Assembly: GCA_013791675.1 (NCBI GenBank) | Contig: VMTI01000111.1 | Coordinates: 1-16,690 of the forward strand | Source of the DNA: a bacterium | GTDB taxonomy: Bacteria > CG03 | Direction of reading: 5' to 3' | DNA length: 16,690 bases | Shown: in pieces, positions 1 through 6,163 of the stretch | Layout of the letters: the number at the start of each line of letters is the position of its first letter | Numbering within the stretch: the stretch's first letter is position 1 | Notes under the pieces: model-generated | Told to the model about the DNA's origin: nothing | The model's database searches: none | What the model saw: only the letters and a program-made list of their open reading frames with translations | Made by a program: the position numbers and the translations under genes

Positions 1-123
1 GGATATAACAAAGCGTCAACGGATGCACCCGAACATTTGTGGTTCAGGATAAAGACCCCGACGAGTGTTACTGACACGCAGGTGCACACGGTTTTCGTCA
101 CCATAGTGGCGCTGGGGATGTAA
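1..123 (+). CDS. C-terminal fragment of an unknown protein
   Basis: The window opens inside a reading frame (frame 1) that runs 40 codons to a TAA at 121-123. The visible end is rich in Thr and Val and alternates hydrophobic and polar residues (for example VHTVFVTIVAL), which looks like the last beta-strands of a secreted or surface beta-sandwich domain. The start lies outside the window. The next gene also encodes a secreted protein, so an envelope role is plausible, but no family is recognised from so short a piece. Confidence 0.55.
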   Translation, partial: GYNKASTDAPEHLWFRIKTPTSVTDTQVHTVFVTIVALGM

Positions 124-144
124 TTAAGGAGGAAAGTAAAGATT

Positions 145-169
145 AAGCAATCAAGCAATTGAGCAATTA
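145..169. repeat. Short imperfect tandem repeat (AAGCAAT unit, three copies)
   Basis: Three consecutive 8-9 bp units read AAGCAATC, AAGCAATTG and AGCAATTA. They lie in the 145-bp gap before the FN3 gene. The gap also holds a palindrome and an AAAAAGAGTAAAG motif (225-237) that recurs at other gene junctions. There are too few units, and no spacers, for a CRISPR. It is probably simple-sequence slippage or a degenerate dispersed repeat. Confidence 0.5.
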
Positions 170-188
170 TGAGGAAAGAATACTCCGT

Positions 189-204
189 CTCGCCAGGAGG
201 CGAG
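189..204. repeat. Palindromic repeat, CTCGCC/GGCGAG
   Basis: CTCGCC is followed by an AGGA loop and GGCGAG, a perfect 6-bp stem in the gap before the FN3 gene. No T-run follows, so it is not a standard intrinsic terminator. It resembles the CCGCC-N3-GGCGG palindromes at 2285-2320 and 16514-16528. Like them it is close to a purine-rich AAAAAGAGT(A/G)AAG stretch (here 225-237), which suggests one dispersed family. Confidence 0.5.
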
Positions 205-268
205 CCATCCCTTTGGAAAAGGGGAAAAAGAGTAAAGAGGTGAAGATTGTTTATTTGCGAGTATTATT

Positions 269-2269
269 GTGAAAGATAAAAAATTTAAATTATTTTTGAG
301 GCTCTGCCTCGCGCGAATACTGAATGTAATCAGGGTATTGCCGATTATCAGCACATTGGTATTTTGCGCCTTTATAAATGCCGCTCCTCAGGGGGAGAGG
401 TATTTAGCGATTACTCTGACAGTTGACCCATATCCGCCGAGAGCAGTCACCGCGATTTCCGCCAAAACCGGCAATAATCTGAGTGAAGTTTTGTTAAATT
501 GGATTACGCCCGGCGATGATGGAATGATAGGACGATTAAAAGCCGGCGCGTATATGATTAAATACGATGAAAAGTCGCCGGCGGAGCTGGGCGGAGATGA
601 GACTTTCTGGTGGGAAAATGCGGCAAATATTTATACTGATTTATCCTGGATTCCGAATCCCCCCATGATAACGGATACAAAGACAATTGGCGGACTTACT
701 CCGAAAGTCACATATTATTTTGCGCTCAAAGCGAAAGATAAAGTCGGCAACTGGTCGAGCGTCTCAAATGTTGCGGAGGCTCGAGCGAGATGGGACCTCT
801 GGAGGCCGAATGCCGTAGCGGACCTCGGCGCGCGTTTAAGCGGAGACGGCACGGACGTTGTTCTTGAATGGACGGCGCCTCTTGATTACGGGAATTATGA
901 TCCTAATTACGACCTCTGGAATGAAAAAGTGAAATGGCCGCAAAAAGCGCATCATTATCAGATAAAAATGGCGACAGTTTCTGTCGGTGAATTTTCCGGC
1001 GATGTGACCGCATGGTGGGCCGCGGCGTCTGAAATTTCTCCGATAGAGCCTGTACCCGCAGAGCCGGGAACAAAACAGTCAATTGAACTGAAAGACCTCG
1101 CGGTGGGCGTTACATATTATTTTGCGATGAAGAGTTTTGACGAGCAGGGATTAGAGAGCGAATGTTCGGCTGAGGCGGTTATTATGCCGCATGACTTTGC
1201 CGCTCCGAGAGAGGCGGCTGGCATAAAGGGAACGCTCACCGCCGACGGAAAAACAATGACAATAATATGGTCGTCGGTTACGCGAAATGCCGGCGGGACG
1301 AAGATTGAGGACCTCGCAGGTTATTGTATTTATAAAGCTCCGTCGCTTGACGGACTTTATGTCCTGAAAGATTTTATTCCTGCCGGGCAGGCGCTGACAT
1401 GGACGGATCCGGACAATGTCAAAGGGGAAGTATTTTATTATATGGTGCGGGCGAAAGATACCTCGCATAACACAAGCGCGATGTCAATGATTGTTGATTG
1501 CTCGGTGAATACAAATGTGATAGCGGTGGATGAGGCGGATATGAATACATATATGTCTGTGCCTAAGAAAGCGGGTTCTGTTCTTTACGAGGCGACGAAT
1601 TCGTACGACGATGACATCAGAATAAAGGTGATAAGAAGCACCGGCGATGAAAACGGCAGGGTCATGAAATCGTACACCTTTGCGGCTGAGAAGGGAAGGA
1701 CTCATGATTCGGTTACGGATATTTCGTTTGAAAAAGCCGACGCGGAAATCGTTCTTTCCTATAAAGTTGAAAATGGTTATGTGAAGACCGCTTTTCAAAT
1801 ACCCGAACACGAAGCGTCGAAGCGGCTTGCGATATTCGGATTTAACGGGAACGAGTGGATAAAACTCGGCGGCGACGTTGACGAATATGCCCACACGGTG
1901 AGAATCAAGACAAAACGGCTCGGAAAATTTATTTTGAAGAATTCGCTCCGGGCTGTCTCGTTTACAATTATGGCCGTGCATCCGGATAAGATATTTACGC
2001 CCAACGGCGACGGCTGGAATGACTATTTTGAAATTACTTATGAGAACCCGGCGGACGGAGTGGTGAGCGGAAAGATTTACGACCTCAAAGGCAGATTTGT
2101 GAAAGGTATGGAGAAGGGCGGCTCATCCGGCGAAACCGCAGGCAGCGTCAAGTGGGACGGCAGGGACGTATCAGGCAGGACAGCCCCGAGCGGTGTTTAT
2201 CTCTATCAGATTGAGATAACGGGACCCGAAAATAAGGTTATAAACGGAACATGCGTGATAGCGAAATAA
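269..2269 (+). CDS. Secreted multi-FN3 protein with FlgD/CHU_C-like C-terminal domain
   Basis: This is a 666-residue exported protein. Residues 1-40 form a basic then hydrophobic signal peptide or anchor. Three fibronectin type III-like domains follow at about 55-170, 180-305 and 312-412, each ending in the typical Y-Y-F/Y-x-(M/L/V)-(K/R)-A/S pattern (VTYYFALKAKD, VTYYFAMKSFD, VFYYMVRAKD). Residues about 415-560 form an unidentified beta-rich region. The last domain, 571-666, begins KIFTPNGDGWNDYFEI and ends with VKWDGRD...SGVYLYQIEI, as in FlgD Ig-like and gliding-motility-associated (CHU_C, type B) C-terminal domains. The family role is surface display or secretion sorting; a T9SS-like route is inference only. 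The next gene carries the same C-terminal domain. The GTG start is the only usual start codon after an upstream in-frame stop (233-235) that keeps the signal peptide, but no good Shine-Dalgarno precedes it. Function otherwise unknown. Confidence 0.9.
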   Translation: MKDKKFKLFLRLCLARILNVIRVLPIISTLVFCAFINAAPQGERYLAITLTVDPYPPRAVTAISAKTGNNLSEVLLNWITPGDDGMIGRLKAGAYMIKYDEKSPAELGGDETFWWENAANIYTDLSWIPNPPMITDTKTIGGLTPKVTYYFALKAKDKVGNWSSVSNVAEARARWDLWRPNAVADLGARLSGDGTDVVLEWTAPLDYGNYDPNYDLWNEKVKWPQKAHHYQIKMATVSVGEFSGDVTAWWAAASEISPIEPVPAEPGTKQSIELKDLAVGVTYYFAMKSFDEQGLESECSAEAVIMPHDFAAPREAAGIKGTLTADGKTMTIIWSSVTRNAGGTKIEDLAGYCIYKAPSLDGLYVLKDFIPAGQALTWTDPDNVKGEVFYYMVRAKDTSHNTSAMSMIVDCSVNTNVIAVDEADMNTYMSVPKKAGSVLYEATNSYDDDIRIKVIRSTGDENGRVMKSYTFAAEKGRTHDSVTDISFEKADAEIVLSYKVENGYVKTAFQIPEHEASKRLAIFGFNGNEWIKLGGDVDEYAHTVRIKTKRLGKFILKNSLRAVSFTIMAVHPDKIFTPNGDGWNDYFEITYENPADGVVSGKIYDLKGRFVKGMEKGGSSGETAGSVKWDGRDVSGRTAPSGVYLYQIEITGPENKVINGTCVIAK

Positions 2270-2284
2270 AAAGAGTGAAGTTGA

Positions 2285-2320
2285 GTCCGCCTCAGGCGGA
2301 CGAAATCCGCCTATGGCGGG
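2285..2320. repeat. Tandem pair of CCGCC-N3-GGCGG palindromes
   Basis: Two hairpins lie in the 71-bp gap between the two CTD-protein genes. GTCCGCC-TCA-GGCGGAC at 2285-2301 has a perfect 7-bp stem. CCGCC-TAT-GGCGG at 2307-2319 has a 5-bp stem, plus a T-G wobble. They are preceded by AAAAAGAGTGAAG (2268-2280). The same 13-mer recurs exactly at 16484-16496, upstream of another such palindrome. No T-tract follows. The combination looks like a dispersed REP-like intergenic element. Confidence 0.65.
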
Positions 2321-2340
2321 AGGGTAAGAGGAGAAAGAAA

Positions 2341-2910
2341 ATGAATAAAAAATTATGGAAAATTTTAGTGAGGGCCGGCGTGGCCGTCTGTTGTTTTATG
2401 CTTATGAGCAGGGATGGGTTAAAAGGAAAACAGACGCCGGATTATACGGACAGTGATAAAGCGGCGTACCCAAGGGGACGCTCCGCAGCCCGCGAGGGGG
2501 ATGCTTCGCTATTCCGCAAGGGGACGCTTTCGCAGCCCCTATCGGTTATAAAGAGGGACGCTCCGCAGTCGGATTTGACGACGGTAATAGCGAAGACGCT
2601 GCCCGCGAGCGGCTTCAGCATAAAGAAAATCACGGCAGGTAAAATATTTACGCCGAACGGTGACGACTGGAATAAGTATTTTGAAATTCAGTACGAAAAT
2701 TTAGGTGACGCTATTATCAGCGCGAAAATTTACGATATAAAGGGAAGATATGTTTCGGCGATGACAAACGACCAAGATAAGGAAGTTCTCAGATGGGACG
2801 GCAAGGACATTAAAGGAAAACTCCAGAGAGGAGGCGTTTACATATACCAGATTGATGTAAGCGGATACGAAACAACGGTCATAAAAGGGACCGTAGTGTT
2901 AGCGAGGTAA
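2341..2910 (+). CDS. Small exported protein with FlgD/CHU_C-like C-terminal domain
   Basis: This 189-residue protein has a signal peptide (about 1-25, MNKKLWKILV then a hydrophobic stretch), a low-complexity middle, and a C-terminal domain at about 100-189. That domain is a clear paralogue of the one ending the preceding protein: KIFTPNGDDWNKYFEI, KIYDIKGRYV, RWDGKD, GGVYIYQIDVSG. The frame is open upstream to 2251, but the ATG at 2341 is preferred because GAGGAG at 2328-2333 gives a good ribosome binding site and the signal peptide starts there. The longer version would translate the palindromic repeats. Residues about 44-76 are encoded by three degenerate copies of a GGGACGCTccGCAG repeat, so part of the linker is probably repeat-derived. 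The protein has no other recognisable domain; it may be little more than a secreted CTD module. It ends 4 bp before the barrel gene. Confidence 0.85.
   Translation: MNKKLWKILVRAGVAVCCFMLMSRDGLKGKQTPDYTDSDKAAYPRGRSAAREGDASLFRKGTLSQPLSVIKRDAPQSDLTTVIAKTLPASGFSIKKITAGKIFTPNGDDWNKYFEIQYENLGDAIISAKIYDIKGRYVSAMTNDQDKEVLRWDGKDIKGKLQRGGVYIYQIDVSGYETTVIKGTVVLAR
2472..2568. repeat. In-frame direct repeats (GGGACGCT..CGCAG) inside a coding region
   Basis: Three near-identical units are visible: AAGGGGACGCTCCGCAG (2472-2488), AAGGGGACGCTTTCGCAG (2518-2535) and AAGAGGGACGCTCCGCAG (2551-2568). A weaker relative begins near 2494 (GAGGGGGATGCTTCGC). They encode the linker between signal peptide and C-terminal domain of the host gene, each in a different reading phase, and do not break the frame. 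The GGGGAC core is shared with the hairpin at 7607-7660. Confidence 0.7.
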
Positions 2911-2914
2911 AAGT

Positions 2915-4972
2915 ATGAAAAATAATACCCTTACACCCTTACGGGCACAGGCGGGCACAGGCAGATTATTCCCTATCGGGGACCGGCAAATTAAAAAGAA
3001 AACAAGAGGCGGTACGTTGTTCGGTGTGTTTAAGCTTGCGGCATTTAGCATTTTTCTTGCTGCCGCCGCATTTACGGGACGCCTTTATGGTCAGTTTGAT
3101 GACCTCGGTGCGGGAGCCAGAGCCATCGGTATGGCAAACACTTTTACGGCTCTCTCGGACGATGTTTACGCAATTTATTACAATCCCGCGGGTCTCAGTC
3201 GGATTGACTGGAAAGAACTCGGCGTGGATTACAGCAAACTATACTGGGGTCTTGACGACAATTCAAAACTCGGCAGCGGTTTTATCGGCTATGCGTGGAG
3301 AGTTAAGGACTTCACGAAGCTGAAACTTGACGGCACTCTCGGTCTGGGCTGGCAGTATTTTACGCTTTCCGGCTACTATTCGGAGAACTGCCTTACATTT
3401 GCTTACAGCCGTTATGTTATGAATTCGCAAGACAAAGGCAAACTCAGCGCGGGTTTAAAGTTTAAAGCGCTTTCAAAGAGCTTCGGGAAAACCCTTTACA
3501 CAGAAAACGCGGTTAACCTTGACACGAACGAGAGCCGCGGCGGCAGGGACCCTGTTTTCGGGAACGGTTATTCAAAAATGAAACCGAGTTATGATCTCGG
3601 ACTGCTTTGGGAAATCACAAAACACCATTCATTGGGTATGTCGCTCGCGGATTTTACGCAGCCGGATATGGGCCTTGCGTCAGAAGATAAAGTTTCTATG
3701 GCAACGAAATTTGGTTATGCTTATACGGGCAGAGACATAACCGCGGCGAGTGATTTTGTTTACCGCGATATGGATTTCATTCTTTCTATGGGCGTTGAAA
3801 AATGGTTTATGAAAAAAACGTTTGCCCTGAGGGGAGGTCTGGGCATAGGGAGCAGGGAATACGCAAATCTCGCCTGCGGTATGAGCTGGAATTACAGCGG
3901 GCTCTTGAGGCTTGACTACAGTTTTAATTATCCGTTAAACGGGATTTCCGATTTCAGCGGCTCGCACAGGATGTCCATGAATATGAAGTTCGGCGCGCCG
4001 GGCATACAGGAAATCGCCCTTGAGGAGAAGATAAAACAATTAGAACTGGAGCTTGAGAAAAAGAAAGGTATTTCCGAAGAAGACACAAAACGTCTTGAGG
4101 AAGAGAAAAACCGGATTCAGAAGGAACTAATGAAAAAGAATATGAAAAAATACTGGGACCTCGGAATGCTTTATTATAAGCAGGAAAAATACGACGACAG
4201 CATTCTTCAGTTTGAGAAAATTCTTTCTCTCGAACCCGGTCATGAAAAGGCGCAAAATCTCATAAATAAGGTAAAGGAAACCAAAAAGGAAAAGATGCAG
4301 AAACACTGGGACAAGGCGATGGAATATTATAATAATGAGGACTACGAAAAGTGCGTCCCGCATTTTGAGGCGATTCTAAAAATTGACCCGCAGCACGAGC
4401 AGTCAAAGCGGATACTCGGCAGGCTCGAGGAAATTGTCAGAAAATCTAAACTGAAAAATCTCTGGGAAAGCGGAGTCATTTATTACAAACAGGGCGATTA
4501 CGAAAAAGCGGTTTCGCAGTTTGAGGAAATTTTGAAAATCGACCCGGCTCACGCTCAGTCTAAAACCTTTATCAAGAGAGCGGAAAAAGAAATGCTCCTG
4601 TTGGAAGATGCTAAAAAGAAAAAAGCGAAATTGGAGAGTGACAGGAAAGATGCCGAAAAGTATTACACAGAAGGGCTCAAGGCATATTCTTCGGGAAATA
4701 TGAAGGAGGCGATTGAAAAACTTGGGAAGGCGAGCGAACTCTCTCCGGGTAACGAGGAAATCAAGAATGCCCTGACAAATGCGGCGAAGGAGGGGAAATT
4801 AAGAGAGGGGGTGAAAAAAGACGTTCAAATGTGGTATAATGAAGGAATGAAATACTTTCTGCAGGAGGACTATGACGGCGCGATTGTAGAATTTAAAAAG
4901 ATTTTAGACATGAATCCCGACCATCCGCAGGCGCAGGAAATGATTAAAAAATGCAGGGCAAAGAAAAAATAA
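2915..4972 (+). CDS. PorV/PorQ-like outer-membrane barrel fused to coiled coil and TPRs
   Basis: This 685-residue protein has a predicted signal peptide (about 34-60). The mature N-terminus carries GAGARAIGMANTFTALSDD and IYYNPAGLS, the signature of the PorV/PorQ/UPF0164-like outer-membrane barrel family. Strand-like alternating segments extend to about 360. A charged coiled coil follows (about 364-405), then five TPRs at roughly 411-444, 462-495, 512-545, 579-614 and 635-670. These contain YYKQ(E/G)xYxxxxxxFExIL and D/EPxH motifs. PorV in T9SS shuttles CTD-bearing cargo at the outer membrane; whether this protein does so is inference from the two CTD proteins immediately upstream. The TPRs would most simply face the periplasm as a docking surface. 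A GAGG (2904-2907) supports the ATG at 2915. The first 30 residues before the signal peptide are encoded by short tandem repeats, so a later TTG or GTG start near residue 34-38 is possible. Confidence 0.88.
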   Translation: MKNNTLTPLRAQAGTGRLFPIGDRQIKKKTRGGTLFGVFKLAAFSIFLAAAAFTGRLYGQFDDLGAGARAIGMANTFTALSDDVYAIYYNPAGLSRIDWKELGVDYSKLYWGLDDNSKLGSGFIGYAWRVKDFTKLKLDGTLGLGWQYFTLSGYYSENCLTFAYSRYVMNSQDKGKLSAGLKFKALSKSFGKTLYTENAVNLDTNESRGGRDPVFGNGYSKMKPSYDLGLLWEITKHHSLGMSLADFTQPDMGLASEDKVSMATKFGYAYTGRDITAASDFVYRDMDFILSMGVEKWFMKKTFALRGGLGIGSREYANLACGMSWNYSGLLRLDYSFNYPLNGISDFSGSHRMSMNMKFGAPGIQEIALEEKIKQLELELEKKKGISEEDTKRLEEEKNRIQKELMKKNMKKYWDLGMLYYKQEKYDDSILQFEKILSLEPGHEKAQNLINKVKETKKEKMQKHWDKAMEYYNNEDYEKCVPHFEAILKIDPQHEQSKRILGRLEEIVRKSKLKNLWESGVIYYKQGDYEKAVSQFEEILKIDPAHAQSKTFIKRAEKEMLLLEDAKKKKAKLESDRKDAEKYYTEGLKAYSSGNMKEAIEKLGKASELSPGNEEIKNALTNAAKEGKLREGVKKDVQMWYNEGMKYFLQEDYDGAIVEFKKILDMNPDHPQAQEMIKKCRAKKK
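2927..2961. repeat. Adjacent short tandem repeats at the 5' end of the barrel gene
   Basis: ACCCTTAC occurs twice in tandem (2927-2934, 2935-2942). It is immediately followed by two tandem copies of CGGGCACAGG (2942-2951, 2952-2961). The tract encodes residues about 5-16, ahead of the hydrophobic signal sequence. This composition fits insertion or expansion of a dispersed repeat at the gene's 5' end rather than conserved coding sequence. Confidence 0.6.
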
Positions 4973-5733
4973 ATAGCGCAGGGGTTTATCCCCTGCCAAA
5001 AAAGAAGATGAAGGGGACAAGCCCCCGCGCTGCTCTGTTGACTTTGTTGCTTTGTTTTTTATTTTCCGTTAGGATTTATGCCGAAGATGAAAGAAGGAAT
5101 ATCAGTTTTGTTTTTTACAAAAGCAGGGTTGAAAAAGTAGAGATTGTCGGTGACTTCGGGAAGGGCAGAAAAATAGCCGTTTTGCCGATGCTGAAAGAGG
5201 GCGGGAACAAGTGGGTGATTCATCTTTCGCTGGAACCCGGATTTTACTGTTACAGATATTTCCTTAACAGGAAGTATTGGCGGAGAGACCCCAACGTAAA
5301 AGAGGTGGTTGTTTCCAAGGTGGGCGAAATAGAAGGGCGTTTCTCTCTTGTTGATGTTTACCCGACGCAGTATTACGGCTTTATAAAGCTGATGAAGGAA
5401 TTTCTTGCTCAAGGAAAAAAGGATTGGGCCATAAAAGTTCTGATAACAGCGTCAAAGAAGTTTCCGGACAAGGCCGAAATATACAAGAGAATCGGGGAAA
5501 TCTACGAGGAAGACAAACTGTACGGTTTTGCGGCGGACGCATACACCGCCTGCCTTGAGAAGAACCCTAACGAGCATAAATTGAGATATAAGCTTGCATT
5601 GTGTTACGAGAAGACTTTTGAAAGCACAGGAAAAAGTATGTATAAAAAGAACGCGAATAAGGAGTGGCTCATTTTAAAGAACCAGGCGGAGTACTACGAA
5701 GAGGCGAAGCAATATTTATTGAAAAAATATTAG
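4951..5733 (+). CDS. Exported AMPK/CBM48-like E-set domain protein with TPRs
   Basis: This 260-residue product has a signal peptide (hydrophobic LLTLLLCFLFSV, then YAE). Residues about 49-130 resemble the glycogen-recognition/early-set beta-sandwich of AMPK-beta and isoamylase-type enzymes: ISFVFYKSRVEKVEIVGDF, then W-x-I-x-L-x-L-x-P-G-x-Y-x-Y-R-Y, and RRDP. Residues about 140-225 contain two or more TPRs (IYKRIGEIYEEDKLYGFAAD, KLRYKLALCYEK). In many bacteria this sandwich is a protein or envelope module without proven glycan binding, so sugar binding is not claimed. The ATG at 4951 overlaps the barrel-TPR gene by 22 bp and has an AGGA 12 bp upstream. A start at 5008 would give a more classical signal peptide, place the hairpin at 4978-4996 in a noncoding spacer, and remove 19 residues, but lacks a Shine-Dalgarno. 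It probably acts in the same periplasmic assembly as the preceding protein. Confidence 0.8.
   Translation: MQGKEKINSAGVYPLPKKKMKGTSPRAALLTLLLCFLFSVRIYAEDERRNISFVFYKSRVEKVEIVGDFGKGRKIAVLPMLKEGGNKWVIHLSLEPGFYCYRYFLNRKYWRRDPNVKEVVVSKVGEIEGRFSLVDVYPTQYYGFIKLMKEFLAQGKKDWAIKVLITASKKFPDKAEIYKRIGEIYEEDKLYGFAADAYTACLEKNPNEHKLRYKLALCYEKTFESTGKSMYKKNANKEWLILKNQAEYYEEAKQYLLKKY
4978..5025. repeat. Hairpins at the 5' end of the E-set/TPR gene
   Basis: GCAGGGG-TTTAT-CCCCTGC (4978-4996) is a perfect 7-bp stem just after the barrel gene stop. GGGG-ACAAG-CCCC (5013-5025) follows 16 bp later. No T-tract follows on the + strand. They could be another dispersed repeat copy. They overlap the uncertain N-terminus of the gene and bear on its start choice. 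Confidence 0.55.
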
Positions 5734-5755
5734 TGTAGAAATGATAGGAGGGAAA

Positions 5756-6163
5756 ATGACGGGACCCAAGAGAAGGATTGTTTTGAACAAAAATTTTCAG
5801 GTGAAGTATGCGCTGATGATAGGAGGTTCTTTGATGCTGCTAATGGCAATATCGATGTTTTTTACATACAGCACGATAAAGCCGTTGTTTCCGAATATAC
5901 TTTCATCTCAGTTTGCCGGACAGATAAAAGCGGTTCAGATGAAACTGCTTATCAGCGGACTGGTTTATACCGCTTTGATTGTTTATATGTCTTTTTACAT
6001 TTCGCACAGAATAGCAGGCCCCATATTCAGGATTGAAAAGGATATAAGGCATTTAATTGAAGAGAACAACTTTAATTTCCGTTTCAAACTCAGGGAAAAG
6101 GACGAACTGCAGGAACTTGCGGGTCTTTTGAATGAACTGATGGATTATATGAGGGGAAAGTGA
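5756..6163 (+). CDS. Two-TM HAMP-domain-only membrane protein
   Basis: This 135-residue protein has TM1 at about 18-38, a short loop of about 25 residues, TM2 at about 63-81, and a single HAMP domain at 82-135 (ISHRIAGPIFRIEKDI ... KDELQELAGLLNELMD). It has no kinase, methyl-accepting or cyclase domain. It resembles the membrane half of a chemoreceptor or kinase with the output removed. A near-identical module forms the C-terminus of the response regulator at 7677. The ATG at 5756 is preferred to the in-frame ATG at 5741 because AGGAGGG (5746-5752) is well placed for it. Its stop overlaps the GTG start of the histidine kinase by 4 bp (GTGA), so the two are translationally coupled and probably partners. 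HAMP domains form parallel coiled-coil dimers that pass signals through the membrane. It may pair with the kinase or with the HAMP-fused regulator (inference). Confidence 0.88.
   Translation: MTGPKRRIVLNKNFQVKYALMIGGSLMLLMAISMFFTYSTIKPLFPNILSSQFAGQIKAVQMKLLISGLVYTALIVYMSFYISHRIAGPIFRIEKDIRHLIEENNFNFRFKLREKDELQELAGLLNELMDYMRGK

Noticed and set aside
145..169. CRISPR-like repeat tract
   Set aside because: Units are only 8-9 bp, directly abutting and degenerate, with no spacers and no cas genes nearby.
1484..1981. Minus-strand reading frames of 60-165 codons across the window
   Set aside because: All lie opposite well-supported + strand genes and lack recognisable motifs; I treat them as antisense shadows.
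269..4972. A complete type IX secretion system
   Set aside because: Only CTD-like domains and a PorV/PorQ-like barrel are visible; no translocon, motor or sortase homologue occurs in the window.
5095..5340. Glycogen-binding or starch-acting enzyme
   Set aside because: Only the E-set/CBM48-like sandwich is present, with no catalytic domain. The protein is exported and ends in TPRs, so sugar binding is not supported.
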